From Mycoplasmatota bacterium (GTDB lineage Bacteria; Bacillota_I; Bacilli_A; Izemoplasmatales; Hujiaoplasmataceae), in assembly GCA_016342455.1 (NCBI GenBank), contig JAEIOE010000011.1, forward strand, positions 1-50,257: a stretch of 50,257 nt of DNA. Reading direction: 5' to 3'. Under the pieces are notes generated by a model. The model searched no databases and was not told the origin of the DNA. It saw only the letters and a list, made by a program, of their open reading frames with translations. The translations under genes and the position numbers were made by a program. Numbering within the stretch: position 1 is the stretch's first letter; each line of letters begins with the position of its first letter. This document shows, in pieces, positions 25,135 to 33,452 of this stretch.

Positions 25135-25802
25135 ACAACATAATCTCCTTTATAGCTAAGTAACATCACAGATTTTACTCCACTAATATTTTTAATTCCA
25201 TTAATTTTACCCGTTAATTCTTTTTTTCCTCTTAATTCAAAGGTGATTTCTGAATCTTCTTTTTGAATTGATTTATTTCTAATTTGATATTTTGGATAAA
25301 TTTCTTTAATAGTTGAAAGTAATTTTTCTTCATCATATTCTTTTTCTAAAGCAACAATCAGAATAAACGGAGAATTAAACATTTCTAAGGCTTGAACTAA
25401 TAGAATAGATAATCCAATAACTAAAGAAGCGATAATAGCTAGAATAGTTGTGTTCGCTCCAACGGTAATCCCAATACCAATTGCCCAAAACATAAAAATC
25501 GTATCTAAAGGGTTTTTAATTGCGGTTCTAAACCTAACGATTGATAAGGCTCCAACCATTCCTAAAGAAAGAATAACGTTACTTGAAACCGCCATAATAA
25601 CCATTGTGGTTACTAAGGCTGATACCGGTAAACTAACAGCAAAACTTTTATTATATACATTACTTTGATAAGAAAGTTTATAGATAAATAATAACCATAA
25701 ACTTACTAATAAAGATATTAACAAGTTCAGAATGATTTCTGTTATTGATAATTCAATTGCATCTAACTCACTTAATAAATCGATAATTGATAAAAAACTC
25801 AT
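25131..25802 (-). CDS. DUF4956 membrane protein, partner of VTC polyphosphate polymerase
   Basis: 223 aa from the ATG at 25802 (RBS GGGGTG); an earlier GTG lies inside the VTC gene. Four to five membrane segments fill the first ~140 residues, with SLGMVGALSIVRFRTAIKNP, the conserved DUF4956 motif (GALSIVRFRT.IK.P). A cytoplasmic ~85-residue C-terminal domain follows (EYDEEKLLSTI..., ferredoxin-like). DUF4956 genes are commonly next to VTC-domain genes. A channel or partner role for polyphosphate is inferred. Confidence 0.85.
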   Translation of the reverse strand: MSFLSIIDLLSELDAIELSITEIILNLLISLLVSLWLLFIYKLSYQSNVYNKSFAVSLPVSALVTTMVIMAVSSNVILSLGMVGALSIVRFRTAIKNPLDTIFMFWAIGIGITVGANTTILAIIASLVIGLSILLVQALEMFNSPFILIVALEKEYDEEKLLSTIKEIYPKYQIRNKSIQKEDSEITFELRGKKELTGKINGIKNISGVKSVMLLSYKGDYVV

Positions 25803-25803
25803 T

Positions 25804-26478
25804 TTATACACCCCAGTTTGTTAATTTTAGCCAGCCCATTAAATATTTAGAATATGGAACTGTTTGAAAATTTCTTGAAAATACTATTTTTCTTATTGCT
25901 TCAGGAATACTCTTTGTATATTTGACTTCAAGGATAATTGTCCTGGGCTCTAATATTTTGTATTTATTATACTTATTATAACAGTTATAAGCTGTTATGT
26001 CTTTATCAAAAGTAATTCTTACATCTGAATTGTGGAATATATATACTTCTCTAAAATAGTCTATATACAACCTCGGTTTTAAATCATTCATTTTCATTTT
26101 GATAAAGATTTGTTTGAGCAATTCTTTATCAAGATTATCTCTTATTACATCATAGTTTCGTTTGATAAGTGCTTCTTCTAACTCATCCGTTAATGGGAGT
26201 GTGTCCTTGGAAGTTAAATTACCGTTCTTGGTTTTATATTCTAATTGTTTTTTTCCATTTTCATAAGTTCTAATTCGAAACTTTTTATGAAATTCAGTTC
26301 CTCCTGCTTTATCGTGAGTAGCTGAATCATACATATCATCAAAATAAAGAGATGAAAGGTTATACCCATTATCTCTTGTAATATTTGGATCTGTATCCAT
26401 AATTAAATTTAGTTGTCTATTTAAGTGTTTATAATCCTCGTAATTAATCATAAACTTTAGTTCAACTCTTGTATCCAA
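25804..26478 (-). CDS. VTC-domain protein (polyphosphate polymerase-like)
   Basis: 224 aa, a single VTC domain (Pfam PF09359 type, CYTH-like tunnel fold). Basic and acidic pairs that line the tunnel are visible: VELKFMI at the N terminus, FHKKFRIRTYENGKKQLEYKTK in the middle, KPRLYIDYFREVY, RITFDKDI and ILEVKYTKSIP. The yeast Vtc4 homologue makes polyphosphate from ATP on the cytosolic face. The start is TTG with AGAGGTG 6 nt upstream. First gene of a VTC-DUF4956-HTH operon; the downstream overlap or near-contact suggests a complex. Confidence 0.85.
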   Translation of the reverse strand: MDTRVELKFMINYEDYKHLNRQLNLIMDTDPNITRDNGYNLSSLYFDDMYDSATHDKAGGTEFHKKFRIRTYENGKKQLEYKTKNGNLTSKDTLPLTDELEEALIKRNYDVIRDNLDKELLKQIFIKMKMNDLKPRLYIDYFREVYIFHNSDVRITFDKDITAYNCYNKYNKYKILEPRTIILEVKYTKSIPEAIRKIVFSRNFQTVPYSKYLMGWLKLTNWGV

Positions 26479-26496
26479 ATTCGCACCTCTGTATCA

Positions 26497-26523
26497 AAAA
26501 AAGAACTGTCACTTTAACAGCCC
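26497..26523 (-). terminator. Intrinsic terminator of darA
   Basis: GGGCTGT and ACAGTTC (7 bp with two G-T pairs, 26523-26503) are followed by seven T on the minus strand. Confidence 0.75.
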
Positions 26524-26538
26524 TTAGTATTATAATTA

Positions 26539-26862
26539 TTATGATTTGATAAATTGGTCTACATCCAAGACAAATATGGTTGCTCCTCCAACTTGAACTT
26601 CAACAGGCGTAGAAGAAAAAATACCAAACTCACTTGAAATTGCATTTGGAACAAGTTTTGTTCTTCTTCTTGATGTTTCAGAGATAACTTGAATACATTT
26701 ATCCATCATCTCATCTTGCACTCCTACAATCATTGTAGTATTCCCACTCATTAAAAATCCACCAGTAGTTGCAAGCTTCGTAACGAAGAAGTTTTCTTTT
26801 ATTAAATTCTTAATCACTTTACTAGCATCTTCATTCGACACTATCGCCATAACTAGTTTCAT
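26539..26862 (-). CDS. darA: Cyclic di-AMP receptor DarA (PstA)
   Basis: 107 aa, a PII-like trimer-forming protein (DUF970). It begins MKLVMAIVSNEDASKVIKNL, contains TKLATTGGFLMSGNTTMIVGV (the conserved TGGFL..GN loop that contacts c-di-AMP), and ends with VGGATIFVLDVDQF. It senses c-di-AMP; downstream targets are not known. The ATG at 26862 has AAGGTG upstream; a longer in-frame start has no RBS. Monocistronic, between the suf and VTC operons. Confidence 0.94.
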   Translation of the reverse strand: MKLVMAIVSNEDASKVIKNLIKENFFVTKLATTGGFLMSGNTTMIVGVQDEMMDKCIQVISETSRRRTKLVPNAISSEFGIFSSTPVEVQVGGATIFVLDVDQFIKS

Positions 26863-26952
26863 GTATATCACCTTCTGGAATAATTTTACCATATTTAGGG
26901 CCTATATGCAAAAACAACATAAAAATAAATATTATTTTTTGCGTTTTTTAAT

Positions 26953-26976
26953 AAAAAAACCTATCGATTGATAGGT
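26953..26976 (-). terminator. Intrinsic terminator of the suf operon
   Basis: ACCTATC-AATC-GATAGGT (26976-26959) with seven T following on the minus strand. Confidence 0.9.
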
Positions 26977-26987
26977 CTTTATTTTGT

Positions 26988-28394
26988 TTATCCAATTGAG
27001 CCTGTCATTTCGAGTCTAATCAATTGATTTAACTCAACAGCATATTCCATTGGCAACTCTCTTGCGAATGGTTCAATGAAGCCCATAATAATAATTTCTT
27101 TTGCTTCATCCTCTGTTAAACCACGACTCATTAAGTAATATAATTGATCTTCACTTACTTTAGAAACCGTTGCTTCATGTTCTATTTGTCCTTTGAAGTT
27201 TTTTACTATATTGGTAGGTATTGTATCTGAGCTTGATTCTCTATCAACAAGAATCGTATCACATTCAATCTTCGCTCTTGCGCCAATCGCATTCTTGCCT
27301 TGAGATACCATCCCTCGGTAATTCACCTTGCCACCTCTAGCTGCAATTGATTTGGAAACGATTTTAGATGTTGTGTAATCACCTATATGAATCATTTTAG
27401 CTCCCGTATCCTGATATTGGCCTTTTCCAGCAAAAGCAATTGTAATCGTAGTTCCCTTCGCATGTTCTCCCTTAAGGATACAAGCAGGGTACTTCATATT
27501 CAAGCCTGAACCAATATTGCCATCAATCCATTCCATATGGCCATAGCGCTCTACTAGCGCTCTTTTTGTTACTAGGTTGACAATATTATTAGACCAGTTT
27601 TGAACTGTCGAATATCGGCAGTTTCCGTGATCGTTTATATATATTTCAACTACTGCTGCGTGTAGTGAATTACTTGAGTAAATTGGCGCGGTACATCCTT
27701 CTACATAATTTAAAGAAGCATAATCCTCTACAATAATCATTGTTCTTTCAAACTGTCCCATTTTTTCAGAATTAATTCTAAAATATGATTGTAAAGGTTT
27801 CTCTATTTTGACATTTGCAGGAACATAGATAAATGATCCTCCGCTCCAAACTGCAGTGTTTAAAGCTGCGTATTTGTTATCGCGATACCCAACTAATTTT
27901 GCAAAGTGTTTTTTAAATATTTCTGGATGCTCTTTTAAAGCAGAATCCGTATCTAAGAAAATAACCCCTTGGTCTGTTAATTCTTGAATCGTACTATGAT
28001 ACACAGCTTCCGATTCAAACTGAGTTGTAACACCCGAAAGATATTTTTGTTCCGCTTCTGGAATTCCAAGTTTTGCGAAAGTTTCTTTAATTTCTTCAGG
28101 AACACTATCCCAGTCTTTTTCTACACGTTGAGATGGTTTAATGTAATAAATAATATCATTAAAGTTTATTTCAGATAGATCTGGTCCCCATACCGGATTC
28201 TCAATTTCGTAAAATGCTTTTAAAGCATCTAAACGAATGTTTAGCATCCATTCTGGTTCGCCTTTAATTTCTGATATTTCACGGACTACAGCTTCGCTTA
28301 ATCCTCTTTTGGTTTCCTTAACAGACGTTGTTTCTGTTTTGAAACCATATTTGTAGTCTTGATTGAAATCAAGATTTTTTTTATTGTCACTCAT
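26988..28394 (-). CDS. sufB: Fe-S cluster scaffold SufB
   Basis: 468 aa from the ATG at 28394, inside the end of sufU (8-nt overlap ATGAGTGA). SufB forms the SufBC2D scaffold on which Fe-S clusters are built. Visible are the N-terminal helical part, [16 protein letters not shown], the long beta-helix with YVEGCTAP, and the C-terminal SYxS-like [26 protein letters not shown] segment shared with SufD. Last gene of sufCDSUB, followed by a terminator. Confidence 0.96.
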   Translation of the reverse strand: MSDNKKNLDFNQDYKYGFKTETTSVKETKRGLSEAVVREISEIKGEPEWMLNIRLDALKAFYEIENPVWGPDLSEINFNDIIYYIKPSQRVEKDWDSVPEEIKETFAKLGIPEAEQKYLSGVTTQFESEAVYHSTIQELTDQGVIFLDTDSALKEHPEIFKKHFAKLVGYRDNKYAALNTAVWSGGSFIYVPANVKIEKPLQSYFRINSEKMGQFERTMIIVEDYASLNYVEGCTAPIYSSNSLHAAVVEIYINDHGNCRYSTVQNWSNNIVNLVTKRALVERYGHMEWIDGNIGSGLNMKYPACILKGEHAKGTTITIAFAGKGQYQDTGAKMIHIGDYTTSKIVSKSIAARGGKVNYRGMVSQGKNAIGARAKIECDTILVDRESSSDTIPTNIVKNFKGQIEHEATVSKVSEDQLYYLMSRGLTEDEAKEIIIMGFIEPFARELPMEYAVELNQLIRLEMTGSIG

Positions 28395-28824
28395 TTGAAT
28401 CACCCTTAATAGTATCCTTAAAAGCTACCCATGCAATGGATGCACACTTAATTCTAGCGGGAAATTGTCTAACCCCACTAAATACTGCAGCTTCTTCTAA
28501 ATCTAATTCAGTATCAAATTCTTTATTCGACACCATATTTAAATAATTATCTGCGATATTCTTTGCTTCCTCTAATGTTTTACCAATCATGATTTCAGTT
28601 AATACAGAAGCTGAAGCCATAGAGATAGAACAACCGTGTCCTATTTGACGGCAGTCTGTTACTATTCCGTTTTCCACCTTTGTTTGAATGGTAATATCAT
28701 CCCCACAAGAAGGGTTCTTGATACGAAATAGTTTATATTCAGCATCTTCTACTAAGCCTTTGTTGCGAGGGCTTTTGTAGTGATCCATAATTACTTCACG
28801 ATATAAATTATCTAATTCTGACAT
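28387..28824 (-). CDS. sufU: SufU sulfur-transfer protein
   Basis: 145 aa, IscU-like fold with zinc ligands in [19 protein letters not shown] and RIKCASIAW. In Bacillota SufU is a zinc-dependent sulfurtransferase that accepts persulfide sulfur from SufS rather than a scaffold. The three-Cys-plus-Asp pattern is intact. It lies 11 nt after sufS and overlaps sufB. Confidence 0.95.
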   Translation of the reverse strand: MSELDNLYREVIMDHYKSPRNKGLVEDAEYKLFRIKNPSCGDDITIQTKVENGIVTDCRQIGHGCSISMASASVLTEIMIGKTLEEAKNIADNYLNMVSNKEFDTELDLEEAAVFSGVRQFPARIKCASIAWVAFKDTIKGDSNE

Positions 28825-28835
28825 AACTTCACTTC

Positions 28836-30041
28836 CTAAAATCCTAATTTTTTAAAATATGCTACTGCTTCTTTTATTCCTTCGATAAAAATATCTACAT
28901 CTGTATATGAGTTATATATATATATTGATGCACGTAAACAAGAATAGATACCTAACCAATCACAGATTAATTTTGCACAGTGTTGTCCCGCTCTAATTGC
29001 AATATTCTTTTCTGCTAGAAAAGATATTGCATCATGGCTAGGTACTGTTTCAATATTGAAGGTAATAATTCCTGTTTCTGACGTTGGATTATATATTTTT
29101 ACTCCTTCGATTTGTTTTAGCTGAGCTAGAGCATAACGCTGGAGTTTATCTATGTATTCACTAATAGTACTTAAGCCGATATTCTCAATATATTCTATTG
29201 CTTTTTGTAACCCTATTACGGAAGCGATAGGCATTGTGCCAGCTTCAAATTTTTGTGGGCCGGTTTTCCATTCAGATATATCTTTATTTACATCATCGTT
29301 CATGTCTCCACCATATTCAAATGGTTCCATGATGTTCAAAAGTTTTTGTTTTCCATAAAGAATTCCAATTCCTGTTGGCCCTAACATCTTGTGCCCTGAG
29401 AAAGCTAAGAAATCGCAATCTAAGGCAGTGACGTCTATTTCAATATGTTGTACAGCTTGAGCGGCATCAACGACGCAGATGGCGTTATATTGATGGCTTA
29501 AGCTAATTATTTCTTTCATTGGTGTAATGTAGCCCATTACATTGGAAACATAGGTTAAAGCAACTACTTTTGTTTTAGTAGATAATACTTTTTTAAATGC
29601 TTCTACCGTGATTCTTCCTTCTTCGTTTAATTCAACAAATTTAAGAATAGCTCCTGTTTTTTTAGCAACAAATTGCCATGGTAAAAAACTAGAGTGATGT
29701 TCTAGTTCACTGACTATAATTTCATCGCCTGCTTTTAAGTTTTCTAAGCCGTAAGCGTAGGCAACCAAATTTAAACTTGAAGTTGTTCCTCTTGTATAGA
29801 TTATTTCATCTGTTTTCGCATGTAAGAACTTAGCTACTGTTTCTCTTGTAGACTCATAAAGTTCTGTCGTTTCCACAGCTGCTTCATACATACCTCTATG
29901 AATATTAGAACTTAGATCTCTATTATAGTGATTAACTGCTTCTATTACAGAATTTGGTTTTAAACTTGTTGCGGCAGTATCTAAATATACTGAGCCATTA
30001 TTTAATTGTGGAAAATCCTTGCTGTAGGGGTTTTTCATCAT
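28836..30041 (-). CDS. sufS: Cysteine desulfurase SufS
   Basis: 401 aa, class V PLP enzyme (group II). Visible: N-terminal VYLDTAATSLKP, SELEHHSSFLPWQ, VVDAAQAVQH (PLP contact Asp), the PLP lysine in FLAFSGHKMLGPTGIGILYG and the catalytic Cys in IRAGQHCAKLI near residue 360. It passes sulfur to SufU. The start ATG overlaps the sufD stop by 4 nt. It is probably also the sulfur donor for ThiI. Confidence 0.96.
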   Translation of the reverse strand: MMKNPYSKDFPQLNNGSVYLDTAATSLKPNSVIEAVNHYNRDLSSNIHRGMYEAAVETTELYESTRETVAKFLHAKTDEIIYTRGTTSSLNLVAYAYGLENLKAGDEIIVSELEHHSSFLPWQFVAKKTGAILKFVELNEEGRITVEAFKKVLSTKTKVVALTYVSNVMGYITPMKEIISLSHQYNAICVVDAAQAVQHIEIDVTALDCDFLAFSGHKMLGPTGIGILYGKQKLLNIMEPFEYGGDMNDDVNKDISEWKTGPQKFEAGTMPIASVIGLQKAIEYIENIGLSTISEYIDKLQRYALAQLKQIEGVKIYNPTSETGIITFNIETVPSHDAISFLAEKNIAIRAGQHCAKLICDWLGIYSCLRASIYIYNSYTDVDIFIEGIKEAVAYFKKLGF

Positions 30042-30943
30042 AGCGCATCAACCTCGGTTATCTTCTTATGAATTTGTCTTTCGACTAATTGCTGGATATC
30101 TTCATCTTGAATACTATTTATGAATGGTAATGTGTAACCTGATATAATTAAACTTTTTGCTTGTAGTTCTGTTAATCCTCTGCTGAGGAGATAATATAAT
30201 TGTTCATCATCCATCTGACCAATGGCTGCGCCATGGCTAGCTTCTACATTGTATTCATCAATAAACAATTTAGGTTCTACTTCTATTTCACCTAATTCTT
30301 TTAATATAATACCTTTATTTGATTGAGAACAACTAGAAAATTCATTTCCTTTAAAGATTCTACCGGATACCGAATAGTTTAGTTTAGAATTAGAATTGCT
30401 AATCAGCCAGTTCTCTATATTTGATATCGTATGCTTTGCATTGTGGAAAATATCTTGATTTACATTGGTTAAATCGTTATATGAACCAATATTTAATTGA
30501 TTGATATTCACACTAGCTTTTTCTTCATTCAAATGAACAAATTCATTAATATAAGTGTGCCCCATATTAACTATTGCATTATTCAAATGAATCGTTGCAC
30601 TTTTCGCTACGTTAGTAGTTCTATTGATACTGACAGAAACGTTATCTTTGTTTCTTAGACCAGTAAAAACATCTATATTTGACTGACTTTTTACATTAAG
30701 TAAAAAATTGTATTCAGTCTGTTTAGATGATCTGACAATAATATATAATTTTATTTTTGAGTTTTCTAGAAAATCAAAAGTCATATCTTTTTTGTTAAAG
30801 TCTTCAATGTACAGATAAACTGATTCTGTCCCTTTAAATTTGATTTTTAAATCATTGATTTCAAAGTCCGACTTATTGGTTACTTCATCTTGTCTTAAGA
30901 GTATAACTTGCGATTTATCATTTAAATACGTAGGTGTTTTCAT
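30038..30943 (-). CDS. sufD: SufD, short form
   Basis: 301 aa, clearly shorter than B. subtilis SufD (~437). The C-terminal part is conserved: FIDEYNVEASHGAAIGQMDDEQLYYLLSRGLTELQAKSLIISGY, with the His involved in cluster building (ASHGA). The missing length is in the N-terminal helical domain. Partner of SufB and SufC. Overlaps sufS by 4 nt and follows sufC by 9 nt. Confidence 0.92.
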   Translation of the reverse strand: MKTPTYLNDKSQVILLRQDEVTNKSDFEINDLKIKFKGTESVYLYIEDFNKKDMTFDFLENSKIKLYIIVRSSKQTEYNFLLNVKSQSNIDVFTGLRNKDNVSVSINRTTNVAKSATIHLNNAIVNMGHTYINEFVHLNEEKASVNINQLNIGSYNDLTNVNQDIFHNAKHTISNIENWLISNSNSKLNYSVSGRIFKGNEFSSCSQSNKGIILKELGEIEVEPKLFIDEYNVEASHGAAIGQMDDEQLYYLLSRGLTELQAKSLIISGYTLPFINSIQDEDIQQLVERQIHKKITEVDAL

Positions 30944-30952
30944 AATACTCCT

Positions 30953-31765
30953 TTATTTAAGAGATTTCGTCGGACAAGTTCCTAATGATACAGGCACTTT
31001 TCTTTGGTCAAAATCAGTGATTCCAAGTTCGGTTTTAACCCAGTCATATCCTTGCGAGTCGATTTTTGAGATAATTTCTCTTCCACCAGTTTTAACAATT
31101 TTACCGTTAATCATAACGTGAACAACATCAGGCACTATATGATCTAACAAACGTTGGTAATGCGTTATTAATACTAATCCTAAATCGTCTGATTTCAGTT
31201 TCGTTACGTTTTCTCCAACAATTCTTAATGCATCTACATCTAATCCTGAGTCAATTTCATCTAAGAATGCAACTTTAGGGTTTAATAATTTCATCTGTAG
31301 AATTTCATTACGTTTCTTTTCTCCGCCAGAGAAACCTTGATTTAAGAATCTATGTGCTAATCCTTTTCCCATTTGTAGGTTTTTTGAAGCTTCTTCAAAT
31401 TTAAGAATAAATTTTCCTACTCTTAAATGTTCCCCTTCCGCCATTCTAGTTTGAATTGCGGCTTTCACAAAATCGAAGTTTGTAACTCCTGGAACTTCCG
31501 TTGGATTTTGCATAGCTAAAAATACGCCCATACGACTTCTTTCGTCTACGGCTTTATCTTTAATACTTATTCCGTCAAGTAAAATATCTCCTGACTCTAT
31601 TTTATATTTAGGATGTCCCATACATATTTGTGCAAGTGTTGATTTACCAGTTCCATTAGGTCCCATAATAGCATGAGTTTCCCCGCCTTTTACTGTCAAA
31701 TTAACTCCTTGTAAAATCATATTGTCTTCTACTGAGACATATAAGTCTTTAATTTCTAATATCAT
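30953..31765 (-). CDS. sufC: Fe-S assembly ATPase SufC
   Basis: 270 aa from the ATG at 31765 (GGAGGA 8 nt upstream); an earlier in-frame start lies in the leader. ABC-type ATPase with Walker A MGPNGTGKST, signature FSGGEKKRNEI, Walker B VAFLDEIDSGLD and H-loop LITHYQRLL. A ~20-residue C-terminal extension (LGITDFDQRKVPVSLGTCPT) is longer than usual. First gene of sufCDSUB. Confidence 0.96.
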   Translation of the reverse strand: MILEIKDLYVSVEDNMILQGVNLTVKGGETHAIMGPNGTGKSTLAQICMGHPKYKIESGDILLDGISIKDKAVDERSRMGVFLAMQNPTEVPGVTNFDFVKAAIQTRMAEGEHLRVGKFILKFEEASKNLQMGKGLAHRFLNQGFSGGEKKRNEILQMKLLNPKVAFLDEIDSGLDVDALRIVGENVTKLKSDDLGLVLITHYQRLLDHIVPDVVHVMINGKIVKTGGREIISKIDSQGYDWVKTELGITDFDQRKVPVSLGTCPTKSLK

Positions 31766-31793
31766 ATATTTATTCCTCCAAAATTCCATACAA

Positions 31794-31822
31794 ATTATAA
31801 CGTATTTTTATTCTTTTTGCAA
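31794..31822 (-). promoter_or_regulatory. Promoter of the suf operon
   Basis: TTGCAA (31822-31817), a 17-nt spacer and TATAAT (31799-31794). Start near 31787. Confidence 0.85.
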
Positions 31823-31847
31823 AATATACGACTGAATACTTTTTCAA

Positions 31848-31873
31848 GAAAAAAAGAGACAAACTGTCTCTTT
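31848..31873 (-). terminator. Intrinsic terminator of the MgtC-like gene
   Basis: AAAGAGAC-AGTTT-GTCTCTTT (31873-31853) followed by T. It overlaps the stop codon (31872-31874). Confidence 0.88.
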
Positions 31874-32420
31874 AGTCATCTACTCTATTGCTACCTATAA
31901 TCTCTGGACTGTCAACATGCCTTAAAGATGTCTTTGATAACACCTTTCTAAAGACTGTTAGGAATATAAATGAGAACACAGATATAATAATACCTATCAC
32001 ATAAGCACCCATACCAAAGCAGATACCAATCATGGAAGCCAACCACAATGTAGCGGCAGTTGTTAAACCATAAATACCATTTCTAGTCTTTAAAATAGTA
32101 CCAGCACCTAAGAACCCAACACCAGTTACTACTTGAGCAATTACTCTTTGTCTTTGTATTTGAACAACAATAGGATAGCCTTGGTCTAAAAGAACCTTAG
32201 CTGTTTCTATCGCGTCTAAATATAATGCATCTTGGAGAACTGCGATCCCACAAGCACCGAAAGCAACCATAAGGTGAGTGGTAACTCCCGCAGTTTTTTG
32301 TTTGAACTGCCTTTCAATACCGATAATACCAACAAAAACAGCAGTTAATGTCATTCTTAACAATATGTCTAGAATACCTGGACCAGTGTCTAAGTAATTA
32401 CTGAAAATTGACAATATCAT
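31872..32420 (-). CDS. MgtC/SapB-family membrane protein
   Basis: 182 aa from the ATG at 32420 (AGAGGTG 6 nt upstream). The N-terminal MgtC domain has FVGIIGIERQFKQKTAGVTTHLMVAFGACGI and VVTGVGFLGAGTILKTRNGIYGLTTAATLW, the most conserved signatures, over four to five helices. The C-terminal ACT-like domain of virulence-type MgtC is absent. Family members are linked to Mg2+ limitation or membrane homeostasis; the activity is not established. No Mg-sensing leader is visible; the 5' UTR is short. Confidence 0.92.
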   Translation of the reverse strand: MILSIFSNYLDTGPGILDILLRMTLTAVFVGIIGIERQFKQKTAGVTTHLMVAFGACGIAVLQDALYLDAIETAKVLLDQGYPIVVQIQRQRVIAQVVTGVGFLGAGTILKTRNGIYGLTTAATLWLASMIGICFGMGAYVIGIIISVFSFIFLTVFRKVLSKTSLRHVDSPEIIGSNRVDD

Positions 32421-32464
32421 CACTGTCACCTCTTTTCTATATATTCACTATAATTAAGTACATT

Positions 32465-32493
32465 ATTATAGCACTGCTTTACACTAAAATCAA
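32465..32493 (-). promoter_or_regulatory. Promoter of the MgtC-like gene
   Basis: TTGATT (32493-32488), a 17-nt spacer and TATAAT (32470-32465), just behind the stop codon of the CDF gene (32505). Confidence 0.85.
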
Positions 32494-32504
32494 TACGTTA
32501 CTTA

Positions 32505-33401
32505 CTATTTTTTAGGATAATATGGGTTTACGTGAATCATACAATGAAGTACACCAGGTATTGATTTTTCCACATCATCATGAATCTTTTCAGCTATTTG
32601 ATGTGATTTTTCTAACAATAGATTTGCATCCAAACCAATTTCTAAATCAACATAGATTTTTAAGCCAAACATTCTTGTCTTAATCTCGTCAACTGATCTC
32701 ACTTCTTCATATTTTTCTATAATTTCTAAGATGTGTTCTATAATCATTGGATCAGCTGCTTTATCAACAACTTGATTCACTCCAGTAAATATAATTTTAA
32801 TTCCTAAACGTAGAATGAAGATAGAAATAAGTATCGAAGCGATTGGGTCTAAATATGCAAGACCGAACATCGCACCTAAGATACCTATTGATGCACCAAA
32901 ACTAGCAACAGTATCTGAACGGTGATCCCAAGCTTGTGCTGTTAAAGCACTGGATTTTGCTTTTACAGCATCTTTAATTGTTTTTCTAAATAATAATTCC
33001 TTTACCACTATTGTTAATAGAGCCGCAGCTAAAGCATACCACTCTGGATTTGGTATGGTAACACCATTCACAAAGAAATCATAAAGCTTAACTACTGCAA
33101 TTTTTCCTACTTCAAACGCAGTGACGATAATTACAACTCCTAAGAATATAGAAATGATACTATCTATTTTTTCATGACCATAAGGATGGTCAGAATCTTC
33201 TTCTTTTTTGGAAAAGATAGCTGATATGTAAACTACTATATTAGTAAGGATATCTCCCAGCGAATTAATGGCGTCCGTTATTAAAACACTAGATCTACCA
33301 AAGATACCTGCTAAGATTTTCATAATGGCTAAAAGCCCATTAACAAGCATCGTTAATAAAGTATTTTTTTTGATAATTCCTTCTTCTTGTTTTAAATCCA
33401 T
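32505..33401 (-). CDS. Cation diffusion facilitator (CDF) family transporter
   Basis: 298 aa, six membrane segments then a cytoplasmic C-terminal domain (~210-298). TM2 has DAINSLGDILTN and TM5 AWDHRSDTVASFG, giving the D-x-x-x-x-x-x-D/H-x-x-x-D metal site of zinc/iron/manganese exporters. HPYGHEKIDSI is the typical cytoplasmic loop. The exported metal cannot be read from sequence. RBS AGGGGG before the ATG. Its stop lies only 12 bp from the next promoter; no terminator is obvious. Confidence 0.93.
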   Translation of the reverse strand: MDLKQEEGIIKKNTLLTMLVNGLLAIMKILAGIFGRSSVLITDAINSLGDILTNIVVYISAIFSKKEEDSDHPYGHEKIDSIISIFLGVVIIVTAFEVGKIAVVKLYDFFVNGVTIPNPEWYALAAALLTIVVKELLFRKTIKDAVKAKSSALTAQAWDHRSDTVASFGASIGILGAMFGLAYLDPIASILISIFILRLGIKIIFTGVNQVVDKAADPMIIEHILEIIEKYEEVRSVDEIKTRMFGLKIYVDLEIGLDANLLLEKSHQIAEKIHDDVEKSIPGVLHCMIHVNPYYPKK

Positions 33402-33416
33402 AAATGTCCCCCTACT

Positions 33417-33442
33417 AAAAAGTGCGAAATAAATCGCACTTT
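33417..33442 (-). terminator. Intrinsic terminator of the PrsA-like lipoprotein gene
   Basis: On the minus strand AAAGTGCGA and TCGCACTTT form a stem with a 6-nt loop, followed by further T. It lies between the stop codon (33453) and the RBS of the CDF gene. Confidence 0.85.
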
Positions 33443-33452
33443 ATTTGTATTA

